Source: Diprion similis (taxonomy: Eukaryota; Arthropoda; Insecta; Hymenoptera; Diprionidae). From it: a DNA stretch of 64,000 bases. The position numbers were made by a program, and so were the translations under genes. The stretch's first letter is position 1. The number at the start of each line of letters is the position of its first letter. Of the stretch, positions 1 through 12,200 are shown piece by piece. Location: NCBI RefSeq assembly GCF_021155765.1, contig NC_060107.1, forward strand, positions 14,556,501 through 14,620,500. The letters are read 5' to 3'. The notes beneath the pieces were generated by a model. The model ran no database searches. It saw nothing but the letters and a program-made list of their open reading frames with translations, and was not told where the DNA came from.

Positions 1-115
1 GTTAAGAAAAAAAAAAATGTAATTGAATTAACTTTATAAAACTCGTGTCAATGCGAAGATAAAATTGTTACCACGTTGTCGATGCTACTTTACACTTTCT
101 CCAAGTTAATTGAAA

Positions 116-3100
116 ATGATAAACACCGACTGCAACGATCCTGAGAAATTACAGTTATCCAAAAAAAATTTCGGCCATGAATTGTTTATGAATATATCTC
201 CCTCGTCAACATCACGGCGTGGATATATAATCGATCCTGGTGTAACTAATCCGGTATCGGAATTGACGAATTGTAGATGGCAAGTGATAATAACTTCAGA
301 CAACTGCGCTCTCAAACAGCATTCTCGAGGTTGGCAGGTATGCTCAATAACAAAACGCAAATTACTACAAAAAAAACTTCGTAGATTTTCGGTAGTTCTG
401 AACTAGAACCTTGCTTTACTGACCATGAGCGCTGGGTTTTACCGATGAGTGGCAAAGTAGACAACGTGATGTAGACCTCACTTACTCGACTGACTGATTG
501 AAAATGACGCTCATTTTAGGTATGTCCCAAAACTGAAATCGAACGCTGCAACGCCGACGAAGATGAATTCTGTAATGTAAAAAATAAAAAACTCTCTGGC
601 AAAAGTGTAATGACGTCAGTTACCACGGCACATACAACAACCAGCTGCCATAGTTCGGATTTTCAAGAATGCTGCGAAGAAGACAGTGAGAAGTCAGAAA
701 ACGGAAGTATTTTATTCAAAGAGTACTTGAAGTTGTTGGTCAATGGTGATGCAAGATTGAATTTCATTACAAGGCTCTTATCCCAGGCCATCCAAGACCG
801 TAAGACGTTTGTTATTTGCGGACATTTTCCATTGCTGAGGAAGCCATTGATGGGGAGGGGATGGTTGGAGAAAAGAACTGTACGAAAGATGATGTCCTTG
901 GCCCCTCAATCCAACGTTGGTAAGGCGTGTAACAAAGTGTTCGTGTCTATTTTATTAGCGTTTAAATGTATTTCACTTAAAATCTGATGGATTTGCACTA
1001 TTTTCAAGGTGGCTTGGAACAAGTTGAAAAATTACTGAGGAATAGCGTTACTAATTTGATTTGGTATACCAGTAAACACTCGCCTACTTTCAGAGTAGAC
1101 GAGAGAACAATGGTCAATAAATTTTCCGGATGTTACTTTACGTCGAAGGTAGGCTTTCTGTGCATGCAATGTCTTTTGATTGTTATTCTCCAATCAATGC
1201 GCGCCACAGGTTGACATGTGCAACAACTTGGAAAACGTCTACTGGTTCTACGAGTCGGGCGTCTCAAATATACAGTTCCCACGATGCTACAACATTTACC
1301 GCGTAATAAAAAAATTTTTACTTTTCGTTCATTAGTACGAAAATAAAAATAATCAATACTCACAATTCCAACAGGCTTCTCAGATGAAAGACTTTAAAGC
1401 TGATTATCGGATTACTGCATGTTTGGGAATTCTCAAGTGGTTTTTATTCATTGCCAAAATTACTGGGCCTCAGAGTGTTTGGAAAGAAAATGGTAAAGTT
1501 CCCGTCTCGGCTGTTCTCTTTGCCCTGGAAAGATGTACCGAATTCATCAGGTGCTCAAAACTCTTCCAAAACAAGTGCATATTTTCCATTATCCAATAAC
1601 TTAGTTGCTTGATCCTCATAGTGTTCATACACATGAAGATATTGACAGGCGAGATTACCGAGAAGTGCCAGTGGAAACTTGGGATCAGTTTTTAGATTCG
1701 TATTACAAGATAATACACGGATACGATATGCTGAAGAAGAATTTAAAAATTGATATAGATGTGAGCATTAATGAATGCGTGAATTCAACTCCTCATAATC
1801 CGTCAATGGTTTGATACTCCAATAGCTGATGATAATAAAATTACTTCGCAGGAACTGTTAGCGTTTGCCGACAACATTTTGATCGCAGTGTCAAAATTTC
1901 GGCTTCAAGAAAAGCTTGACGGAATGCGAGATATTTGGATACTAAAACCAAGTGATAAGAGTTTAGGAAAAGGAATTGTTCTGATAGATCGTTTATCAGA
2001 TATTCTGAACAAACTAAACTTGACAGCCAGAGAAGGCATGCAGTATGTCGTGCAAAAGTATATAGGTAAGTAAATCAAGGTGGTATTATGAATCCAAACC
2101 ATTAAAATCACTTATTTTCAGAAAGACCATTGTTAGTTTATAACAAAAAAATTGACGTTAGACAATGGTTCTTGATCACAAGTACACATCCACTGGTCGT
2201 TTGGATGTATAGGTAAGAGTTTTTAACACGTACCATATATTCTTGATCAAGATCATTTTTAATACTGAAAGCTGATAAGATACGCGACATCTTTTGATAC
2301 ATCATCTACTTTACCGACCGAGATAGCTCTATGGCGACGAGTGAATCGACTCTGCTTTACAGATTGAGTCAAATCTGTTATACCGATTGAACGTCAACGT
2401 CATTCGAGCCTCCGCGAACAAAACAGAGCTGGCTTAGCCAGTGATGTAGATGATCATGCTGCAGAACACTCATATCTTATCTACTATCAAATTATATATA
2501 TTTTGTAGAGATATTCTCATTCGGTTTGCATCACGGGACTTTACCCTCGATGACTTTCATGAATCCATTCACTTGTGCAATACAATGGTGCAAATCAAGT
2601 ATCGAACTTGTCAGCATCAAGAATCGAGAGTCCCAAAAGAGTTGCACTGGAATTTAGAAGACTTCAAAAACTACCTCAAGTATAGTCTATCTATACAACT
2701 TTGTTCTGGCACAGTTTTTTGTCATCGTGAATTTACCATTACACCTAAGCGTTTGGCGTGGAATGACTTACTTTCACAGCTGCAACTACATCGACAAATT
2801 TTGTGCATAGGGGTATGAATCAAGAATTCGCTTGGGACAAGATCATTTTACCAGGAATCAAGCAAAATTTAATTGGAGCATTACTTGCGTCGCAAGAGAA
2901 TATGGCGAATCAAAAAAATAGTTTCCAACTCTACGGTGCTGACTTCGTAATCATGGACGATTTTTCGGTTTGGTTGATCGAAATTAACACTAACCCGCGT
3001 CTTTATCCGCCAAGTAGTGCAGTTACAAGCAAATTATACCCCGAAATTGTGGAGGATATTGTTAAGGGTGAGTTTATTAATATAGGAGGGTTTTCTTCAC

Positions 3101-3407
3101 AAGCGTCTGCCACAAGGTGAGAACAACAACGACGTCAGGTCTCCTTTCACTTATAAAGAGTTGTTTACTGCGTATTTCATGTTTTTGAACTTTGTTTCTT
3201 TGTTTATATACAGTTGTCGTCGATAGACGTAAAAATAAACGTGCACCACATGGCAAGTTCACTTGTATATACAAGCAGAGGAATCCACTACGCGGAACCA
3301 ACGTTCTTGGTCAAGGGACATGTCTCGGAATTCGAGGACACTCTGTGTTCCAGTCAAACAAAACCATTGGAAACTCACGCATAAATACGACTAGTTGCAT
3401 GACATAA
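116..3407 (+). CDS. TTLL3: TTLL3-like tubulin glycylase, paralogue 1 (11 exons)
   Basis: Predicted ATP-grasp ligase of the tubulin tyrosine ligase-like family, TTLL3/TTLL8 group, which adds glycine to tubulin tails in cilia and flagella. Exons by conserved sequence, phase and GT..AG sites: 116-337, 520-919, 1009-1148, 1210-1302, 1375-1550, 1622-1760, 1852-2065, 2122-2212, 2509-2679, 2811-3067, 3214-3407. They total 2097 nt, 698 aa. The ATG at 116 follows an in-frame TAA at 107. Visible family blocks: FVICGHFPLLR (about 170), WILKPSDKSLGKGI (about 419), VRQWFLIT, the HLCN block and GADF...EINTNP, with predicted metal ligands D593, E606 and N608. The last exon encodes VVVDRR...CIYKQ, the usual TTLL3 C-terminal block. 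The best-supported part is exon 2 onward; exon 1 rests on open frame, splice phase and start context only. It is paralogous to the gene at 29429. Substrate choice and activity are inferred from the family. Confidence 0.85.
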
Positions 3408-4379
3408 AAAACTATTTACTTCGCATACAAATAATCATTTAAACATGTACAAAACAGTTTTTGTTCAATTTTTGGGGGGGGGGGGGGGGGGGGGGGCTGC
3501 TTTTTTCTCATAAATATATCATTTATGCGACATAAAACCAATTGACAGACCATTATTTACTAGTCATTGATGTCAAGAGAGGCTGGATTTTACAGGCGTC
3601 AAATTGACGCGACGGCAACTTGACGCGGCAGCGTCACTACGTCGACGGAAAAAGTCGCTCATTGCAATGGTAATCGACGCAATGGCAAAATGCTCAGGTG
3701 GTTAAGTTAATGGATCTCGATTACAATTTTATTCGGTGAATTTGAAAATCTAGAATTGTTAATTGGTAGTGTGAAAAGATGGAGAAAATGAAGAAGCGAA
3801 ATGAAGAAGTTCATGGCGTATTCGGATTGCGCGCAATCGATTCCTCTTACAAAATTACGTGGATCTAGTGGATGAAAGAATTGATTTAAGTATTCTAACG
3901 ATTTTGGTGCAACCATTTTTTTTTGTCAAGTGATTATTAAATTATTTTACTATAATTTAAAGACAACACCTGTGACTAATTGTGTCGATTATTTGTTAAA
4001 TATATGCTATACTGTTTGACAGCTTAGACACATGTACACATATATTGAGATTAGTGGCACCTCCCACAGGGTTCAATAGATGATAATTCCTTGAATTATA
4101 ATTGAGATTTATATTGGACTCTTGTCATATCGACGATAATGATTCAGTACAATTAATTGTTAAGGTATTACATGAGGAATTTGAAGTACGACTCTACCAG
4201 GAACATCTATTATTATTACGACTGATCGTGTAAGCACTTTCTCACAGAGTGTTTAGTCAAAGTCAATTACTTCTCCCACCTGGCTTATCTACCTTGAGGC
4301 CTCAATCCAACATCTAATTTGACGCGGTAATATTTGAATCTCACAGTATTTTTTAAATTCGGCCTGATTGCAACTGCGA
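3408..4379. other. intergenic region without a recognised gene
   Basis: No coding or RNA gene is seen. It holds a 23-nt G homopolymer (3474-3496), a near-perfect palindrome with 7-bp arms (3596-3610) and a cluster of GACGC/GCGTC motifs at about 3596-3680. The rest is AT-rich and leads into diverged satellite from about 4380. Confidence 0.6.
3474..3496 (+). repeat. poly-G homopolymer tract
   Basis: Twenty-three consecutive G residues preceded by a short T run. The length is uncertain because such tracts are error-prone in sequencing and assembly. Confidence 0.9.
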
Positions 4380-5837
4380 ATATTCAAAGGCCTTTTATTT
4401 GTTGCTTTTCTGCGATTCCCAGAGCTCGGAAACCTTTCGTCTCAGAATCGTTTTGCAGGACTCTTTTTCCATTAATTGGACTCTCTTGATTACGAAAAAG
4501 AGATCAAAAAGAGTGTAGGACTGATAGCAGAGGAATGGCAAAGAATCTTTAATCGCTTGGCTGTAACTCTTGATACATTACTTCAAGGATTCCAAACAGG
4601 AATTACCATCGGCATGGGACTAACAGCTGACGAAATGCGGAAAAATATGGCACATTTAATAAACGGCTGAAATTCGGTAGCTATAAATTTGTGATTTTTC
4701 TTCTGCACCTTCTCAAAAACTCTGTGCCAATTTCATGTATTTTGGCTTTGAATCTTGATCAATTATTGAAGGGAGTTAGCCTTACTTCTTTTTGCGATTT
4801 AACCCAGGAATTTTTCGGTCTAGAGGACATTTGAATGACTTTTCTTGGACTGATTGGACCCTTAGAAATGCGGAACAAGCATCACAAATAGCGTTAGGCA
4901 AACCCTGGCGAAAGTACTTAGAAATTGACTTTTTTATCGGTTGTCACTCCTGCGTTGCCCGCGGCGTATTCGGACCGTACACACTCGAATCTTCTCGCAA
5001 CATAATGTTGATATAGTGAATCGATAGATTGGTACCAGTATTATTTTAAATTATCAAAATTTCCACCAAAAATCAAAAGGTGTTTACTCGCATTTCTTTT
5101 TTTTAGAAAAATCGTTTGTCTCGTAATCGATTTGTGGGACCATTTTTCAACTAATTGCATCCCAGGAATGCAGAAAACATTTCGGAAGAGCGGCGGACCG
5201 ACAGGAGAGAAATGACTACGATAATCTTCAGTTTTTCGGCTGTTACTTTTCAAGCGTTGCTCGAAGCGTATTGGGACTGCATTTAATCGATTTCTCTCGC
5301 AAAATAACGTCAAAGTAGTGCATACAATAATTGTTTGCAGCACTTTTCAAAGTCATCGATTTTGTCGCCAAAAATCCAAAGGGGTTGGCCTTGCTTTTTT
5401 AGTGATTTTTGGAGCCGAAAATTTTTTGTCTCGGAATTGACTTGTGTGAGCCTTACGAGACTTATTGCATCTCCAGGAACGCACAAAACACATCAAAAAC
5501 AGCGAGGGACCAACAGCAGAGAGGTGACGACGAAAATCTTCAGTTTTTCGACTGTAGATTTTTAAACGTTGATCGCACGGTATTAGGACTGCGTTTAATC
5601 AATTTCTCTCGCAGAATTACGTCGGAATAGTGCATGGAAAAGTTGTTTGCCAAATCAAATTTTCCGTTAAAAATCCATTGGGTTAGCTTTGTTTTTTTTA
5701 AGCATGAAATCTTCCATCTTTGAATCGATTCGTATGACCTGATCTAGACGAGTAGGACCAGAGCAACGCAGAAATGACCCGAAAACGTACTTGGGACCGA
5801 CAGTTGAGGAAATAGGAAGAAAACACACCGAGATTGA
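4380..5837. repeat. diverged left-edge monomers of the 312-bp satellite
   Basis: Four to five strongly diverged monomers in the same direction as the main array, recognisable by shared landmarks: the GGGTTAGCCTTACTTTTTT-like block, the TTGGACTGATTGG-like block, the AGGACCAACAGCAGAG-like block, and TTGCTCG(C)AGCGTATT followed by the TCTCGCAAAATTACGTCG-like block. Approximate monomers are 4380-4735, 4740-5040, 5040-5334 and 5335-5640, with a partial one at 5640-5837. They differ far more from each other than core monomers do, the usual pattern at the edge of a satellite array where homogenisation is weak. Confidence 0.8.
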
Positions 5838-6284
5838 TTTTGTTATTTATTGTGATTCACGTTACATAAGTTAATACAATATTATACATATCATATGTCC
5901 TGCGAAAGTGCGTTGCACCTCTTTGCTACAAGGTGGAACTCGATGCATAGTTCCAATCTACAATAGTCACTATGTCATATATCATTTGCGAAATTCTACT
6001 CAACGTAATATATATTGTACTTTCACCCTAATACAATAATTAGCATTATTATGGAATAGTAAGTCATTTTTCTTTATTTCTTTACGTTTTATTTTTATAT
6101 TATTTGGCAATTTCGTCGCGTATTATACACCGACATGTCAACACTTGTACTAGGATTGAGGGACAATAAACACTCTGAAACTGAATGAAACCAAAACCCT
6201 GCAGCTTTGGATTCATTGTTATCCTTCCCTTTGTTTTTGTTAACTCAGTGCAAATATCATGGCTTCCTGCCGTTCCTGCGTTTT
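5838..6284. repeat. spacer repeat, left copy
   Basis: About 450 bp of AT-rich, non-satellite sequence between diverged monomers. It is closely repeated in direct orientation at about 26010-26450, and more loosely at about 26760-27030. Shared landmarks include ACATATCAT, ACAATAGTCACTATGTCATAT, TTGTACTTTCACCCTAATA and CATGTCAACACTTGTACTAG. No open frame of note. It behaves as part of a composite repeat with the satellite. Confidence 0.8.
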
Positions 6285-9200
6285 GTATGTCCTTTACTAG
6301 ACTGATTGTATCCGCAGAAACGCTGAGAACACATCAGAAACAGCGTAGGACCAACAGAAGGTAAGAGACGATGAAAATCTGCGGTTTTTTGACTGTGACT
6401 TTTGATCCGTTGCTCGCAGCGTATTGGGACTGCGCTTAATCGATTTCTCTCGCGAAATTACGTCGGACTAGTGCCCTAAAGAATTGATTGCAGCACTTTT
6501 CAAAGTCGTCGAAATTTTCGCCAAAAATCCAAAGGGGTTAACCTTACTTTTTTTGCGATTTTTGGAGCTGAAAATTTCTGGTCTCCGATTTGATTTGTAT
6601 GACCGTTCCTTGGCTAATTGGAACCCCAGGAACTCAAAAAACACATTAGAAAAAGCGTAGGACCAACAGCAGAGAAATGACGATAAAAATCTGTAGTTTT
6701 TTGGCTGTAACTTTTGATCCGTTGCTCGCAGCGTATTGGGACTGCGCTTAATCGATTTCTCTCGCAAAATTACGTCGGACTAGTGCCCTAAAGAATTGAT
6801 TGCAGCACTTTTCAAAGTCGTCGAAATTTTCGCCGAAAATCCAAAGGGGTTAACCTTACTTTTTTTGCGATTTTTGAAGCTGAAAATTTCTGGTCTCCGA
6901 TTTGATTTGTATGACCGTTCCTTGGCTAATTGGAACCCCAGGAACTCAAAAAACACATTAGAAAAAGCGTAGGACCAACAGCAGAGAAATGACGCTGAAA
7001 ATCCGTAGTTTTTTGGCTGTAACTTTTGATCCGTTGCTCGCAGCGTATTGGGACTGCGCTTGATCGATTTCTCTCGCAAAATTACGTCGGACTAGTGCAC
7101 TAAAGAATTGATTGCAGCACTTTTCAAAGTCGTCGAAATTTTCGCCGAAAATCCAAAGGGGTTAACCTTACTTTTTTTGCGATTTTTGGAGCTGAAAATT
7201 TCTGGTCTCCGATTTGATTTGTGTGACCGTTCCTTGGCTAATTGGAACCCCAGGAACTCAAAAAACACATTAGAAAAAGCGTAGGACCAACAGCAGAGAA
7301 ATGACGATGAAAATCTGTAGTTTTTTGGCTGTAACTTTTGATCCGTTGCTCGCAGCGTATTAGGACTGCGCTTAATCGATTTTTCTCGCAAAATTACGTC
7401 GGACTGGTGCCCTGAAGAATTGATTGCAGCACTTTTCGAAGTCGTCGAAATTTTCGCCAAAAATCCAAAGGGGTTAACCTTACTTTTTTTGCGATTTTTG
7501 GAGCTGAAAATTTCTGGTCTCCGATTTGATTTGTATGACCGTTCCTTGGCTAATTGGAACCCCAGGAACTCAAAAAACACATTAGAAAAAGCGTAGGACC
7601 AACAGCAGAGAAATGACGATGAAAATCTGTAGTTTTTTGGCTGTAACTTTTGATCCGTTGCTCGCAGCGTATTGGGACTGCGCTTGATCGATTTCTCTCG
7701 CAAAATTACGTCGGACTAGTGCACTAAAGAATTGATTGCAGCACTTTTCAAAGTCGTCGAAATTTTCGCCGAAAATCCAAAGGGGTTAACCTTACTTTTT
7801 TTGCGATTTTTGGAGCTGAAAATTTCTGGTCTCCGATTTGATTTGTGTGACCGTTCCTTGGCTAATTGGAACCCCAGGAACTCAAAAAACACATTAGAAA
7901 AAGCGTAGGACCAACAGCAGAGAAATGACGATGAAAATCTGTAGTTTTTTGGCTGTAACTTTTGATCCGTTGCTCGCAGCGTATTAGGACTGCGCTTAAT
8001 CGATTTTTCTCGCAAAATTACGTCGGACTGGTGCCCTAAAGAATTGATTGCAGCACTTTTCAAAGTCGTCGAAATTTTCGCCAAAAATCCAAAGGGGTTA
8101 ACCTTACTTTTTTTGCGATTTTTGGAGCTGAAAATTTCTGGTCTCCGATTTGATTTGTATGACCGTTCCTTGGCTAATTGGAACCCCAGGAACTCAAAAA
8201 ACACATTAGAAAAAGCGTAGGACCAACAGCAGAGAAATGACGATGAAAATCTGTAGTTTTTTGGCTGTAACTTTTGATCCGTTGCTCGCAGCGTATTGGG
8301 ACTGCGCTTGATCGATTTCTCTCGCAAAATTACGTCGGACTAGTGCACTAAAGAATAGATTGCAGCACTTTTCAAAGTCGTCGAAATTTTCGCCGAAAAT
8401 CCAAAGGGGTTAACCTTACTTTTTTTGCGATTTTTGGAGCTGAAAATTTCTGGTCTCCGATTTGATTTGTATGACCGTTCCTTGGCTAATTGGAACCCCA
8501 GGAACTCAAAAAACACATTAGAAAAAGCGTAGGACCAACAGCAGAGAAATGACGATGAAAATCTGTAGTTTTTTGGCTGTAACTTTTGATCCGTTGCTCG
8601 CAGCGTATTGGGACTGCGCTTAATCGATTTCTCTCGCAAAATTACGTCGGACTAGTGCCCTAAAGAATTGATTGCAGCACTTTTCAAAGTCGTCGAAATT
8701 TTCGCCAAAAATCCAAAGGGGTTAGCCTTACTTTTTTTGCGATTTTTAGAGCTAAAAATTTCTGGTCTCCGATTTGATTTGTATGACCGTTCCTTGGCTG
8801 ATTGGAACCCCAGGAACTCAAAAAACACATTAGAAAAAGCGTAGGACCAACAGCAGAGAAATGACGATGAAAATCTGTAGTTTTTAGGCTGTAACTTTTG
8901 ATCCGTCGCTCGCAGCGTATTGGGTCTGCGCTAAATCGATTTCTCTCGCAAAATTACGTCGGACTAGTGCCCTAAAGAATTGATTGCAGCACTTTTCAAA
9001 GTCATCGGAATTTTCGCCAAAAATCCAAAGGGGTTAACCTTACTTTTTTTGCGATTTTTGGAGCTGAAAATTTCTGGTCTCCGATTTGATTTGTACGACC
9101 GTTCCTTGGCTAATTGGAACCCCAGGAACTCAAAAAACACATCAGAAAAAGCGTAGGACCAACAGCAGAGAAATGACGATGAAAATCTGTAGTTTTTTGG

Positions 9201-12200
9201 CTGTAACTTTTGATCCGTTGCTCGCAGCGTATTGGGACTGCGCCCAATCGATTTCTCTCGCAAAATTACGTCGGACTAGTGCCCTAAAGAATTGATTGCA
9301 GCACTTTTCAAAGTCGTCGAAATTTTCGCCAAAAATCCAAAGGGGTTAACCTTACTTTTTTGCGATTTTTGGAGCTGAGAATTTCTGGTCTCCGATTTGA
9401 TTTGTATGACCGTTCCTTAGCTAATTGGAACCCCAGGAACTCAAAAAACACATTAGAAAAAGCGTAGGACCAACAGCAGAGAAATGACGATGAAAATCTG
9501 TAGTTTTTTGGCTGTAACTTTTGATCCGTTGCTCGCAGCGTATTGGTACTGCGCTCAATCGATTTTTCTCGCAAAATTACGTCGGACTAGTGCCCTAAAG
9601 AATTGATTGCAGCACTTTTCAAAGTCGTCGAAATTTTCGCCAAAAATCCAAAGGGGTTAACCTTACTTTTTTTGCGATTTTTAAAGCTGAAAATTTCTGG
9701 TCTCCGATTTGATTTGTATGACCGTTCCTTGGCTAATTGGAACCCCAGGAACTCAAAAAACACATCAGAAAAAGCGTAGGACCAACAGCAGAGAAATGAC
9801 GATGAAAATCTGTAGTTTTTTGGCTGTAACTTTTGATCCGTTGCTCGCAGCGTATTGGGACTGCGCTTAATCGATTTCTCTCGCAAAATTACGTCGGACT
9901 AGTGCCCTGAAGAATTGATTGCAGCACTTTCCAAAGTCGTCGAAATTTTCGCCAAAAATCCAAAGGGGTTAACCTTACTTTTTTTGCGATTTTTAGAGCT
10001 AAAAATTTCTGGTCTCCGATTTGATTTGTATGACCGTTCCTTGGCTAATTGGAACCCCAGGAACTCAAAAAACACATCAGAAAAAGCGTGGGACCAACAG
10101 CAGAGAAATGACGATGAAAATCTGTAGTTTTTTGGCTGTAACTTTTGATCCGTTGCTCGCAGCGTATTAGGACTGCGCTTAATCGATTTTTCTCGCAAAA
10201 TTACGTCGGACTGGTGCCCTGAAGAATTGATTGCAGCACTTTTCGAAGTCGTCGAAATTTTCGCCAAAAATCCAAAGGGGTTAACCTTACTTTTTTTGCG
10301 ATTTTTGGAGCTGAAAATTTCTGGTCTCCGATTTGATTTGTATGACCGTTCCTTGGCTAATTGGAACCCCAGGAACTCAAAAAACACATTAGAAAAAGCG
10401 TAGGACCAACAGCAGAGAAATGACGATGAAAATCTGTAGTTTTTTGGCTGTAACTTTTGATCCGTTGCTCGCAGCGTATTGGGACTGCGCTTGATCGATT
10501 TCTCTCGCAAAATTACGTCGGACTAGTGCACTAAAGAATTGATTGCAGCACTTTTCAAAGTCGTCGAAATTTTCGCCGAAAATCCAAAGGGGTTAACCTT
10601 ACTTTTTTTGCGATTTTTGGAGCTGAAAATTTCTGGTCTCCGATTTGATTTGTGTGACCGTTCCTTGGCTAATTGGAACCCCAGGAACTCAAAAAACACA
10701 TTAGAAAAAGCGTAGGACCAACAGCAGAGAAATGACGATGAAAATCTGTAGTTTTTTGGCTGTAACTTTTGATCCGTTGCTCGCAGCGTATTAGGACTGC
10801 GCTTAATCGATTTTTCTCGCAAAATTACGTCGGACTAGTGCACTAAAGAATAGATTGCAGCACTTTTCAAAGTCGTCGAAATTTTCGCCGAAAATCCAAA
10901 GGGGTTAACCTTACTTTTTTTGCGATTTTTGGAGCTGAAAATTTCTGGTCTCCGATTTGATTTGTGTGACCGTTCCTTGGCTAATTGGAACCCCAGGAAC
11001 TCAAAAAACACATTAGAAAAAGCGTAGGACCAACAGCAGAGAAATGACGATGAAAATCTGTAGTTTTTTGGCTGTAACTTTTGATCCGTTGCTCGCAGCG
11101 TATTAGGACTGCGCTTAATCGATTTTTCTCGCAAAATTACGTCGGACTGGTGCCCTGAAGAATTGATTGCAGCACTTTTCGAAGTCGTCGAAATTTTCGC
11201 CAAAAATCCAAAGGGGTTAACCTTACTTTTTTTGCGATTTTTGGAGCTGAAAATTTCTGGTCTCCGATTTGATTTGTATGACCGTTCCTTGGCTAATTGG
11301 AACCCCAGGAACTCAAAAAACACATTAGAAAAAGCGTAGGACCAACAGCAGAGAAATGACGATGAAAATCTGTAGTTTTTTGGCTGTAACTTTTGATCCG
11401 TTGCTCGCAGCGTATTGGGACTGCGCTTAATCGATTTCTCTCGCAAAATTACGTCGGACTAGTGCCCTAAAGAATTGATTGCAGCACTTTTCAAAGTCGT
11501 CGAAATTTTCGCCAAAAATCCAAAGGGGTTAACCTTACTTTTTTTGCGATTTTTAGAGCTAAAAATTTCTGGTCTCCGATTTGATTTGTATGACCGTTCC
11601 TTGGCTGATTGGAACCCCAGGAACTCAAAAAACACATTAGAAAAAGCGTAGGACCAACAGCAGAGAAATGACGATGAAAATCTGTAGTTTTTAGGCTGTA
11701 ACTTTTGATCCGTCGCTCGCAGCGTATTGGGTCTGCGCTAAATCGATTTCTCTCGCAAAATTACGTCGGACTAGTGCCCTAAAGAATTGATTGCAGCACT
11801 TTTCAAAGTCATCGGAATTTTCGCCAAAAATCCAAAGGGGTTAACCTTACTTTTTTTGCGATTTTTGGAGCTGAAAATTTCTGGTCTCCGATTTGATTTG
11901 TACGACCGTTCCTTGGCTAATTGGAACCCCAGGAACTCAAAAAACACATCAGAAAAAGCGTAGGACCAACAGCAGAGAAATGACGATGAAAATCTGTAGT
12001 TTTTTGGCTGTAACTTTTGATCCGTTGCTCGCAGCGTATTGGGACTGCGCCCAATCGATTTCTCTCGCAAAATTACGTCGGACTAGTGCCCTAAAGAATT
12101 GATTGCAGCACTTTTCAAAGTCGTCGAAATTTTCGCCAAAAATCCAAAGGGGTTAACCTTACTTTTTTGCGATTTTTGGAGCTGAGAATTTCTGGTCTCC

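Noticed and set aside
610-612. ATG at 610 as the start of TTLL3-like paralogue 1
   Set aside because: The frame stays open upstream to a good acceptor at 518-519, and an upstream exon with matching phase and an ATG preceded by an in-frame stop is present at 116-337.
1809-1851. 43-nt intron in TTLL3-like paralogue 1
   Set aside because: Too short. A better donor (GTGAGC at 1761) keeps phase and makes the combined exon length equal to that of paralogue 2.
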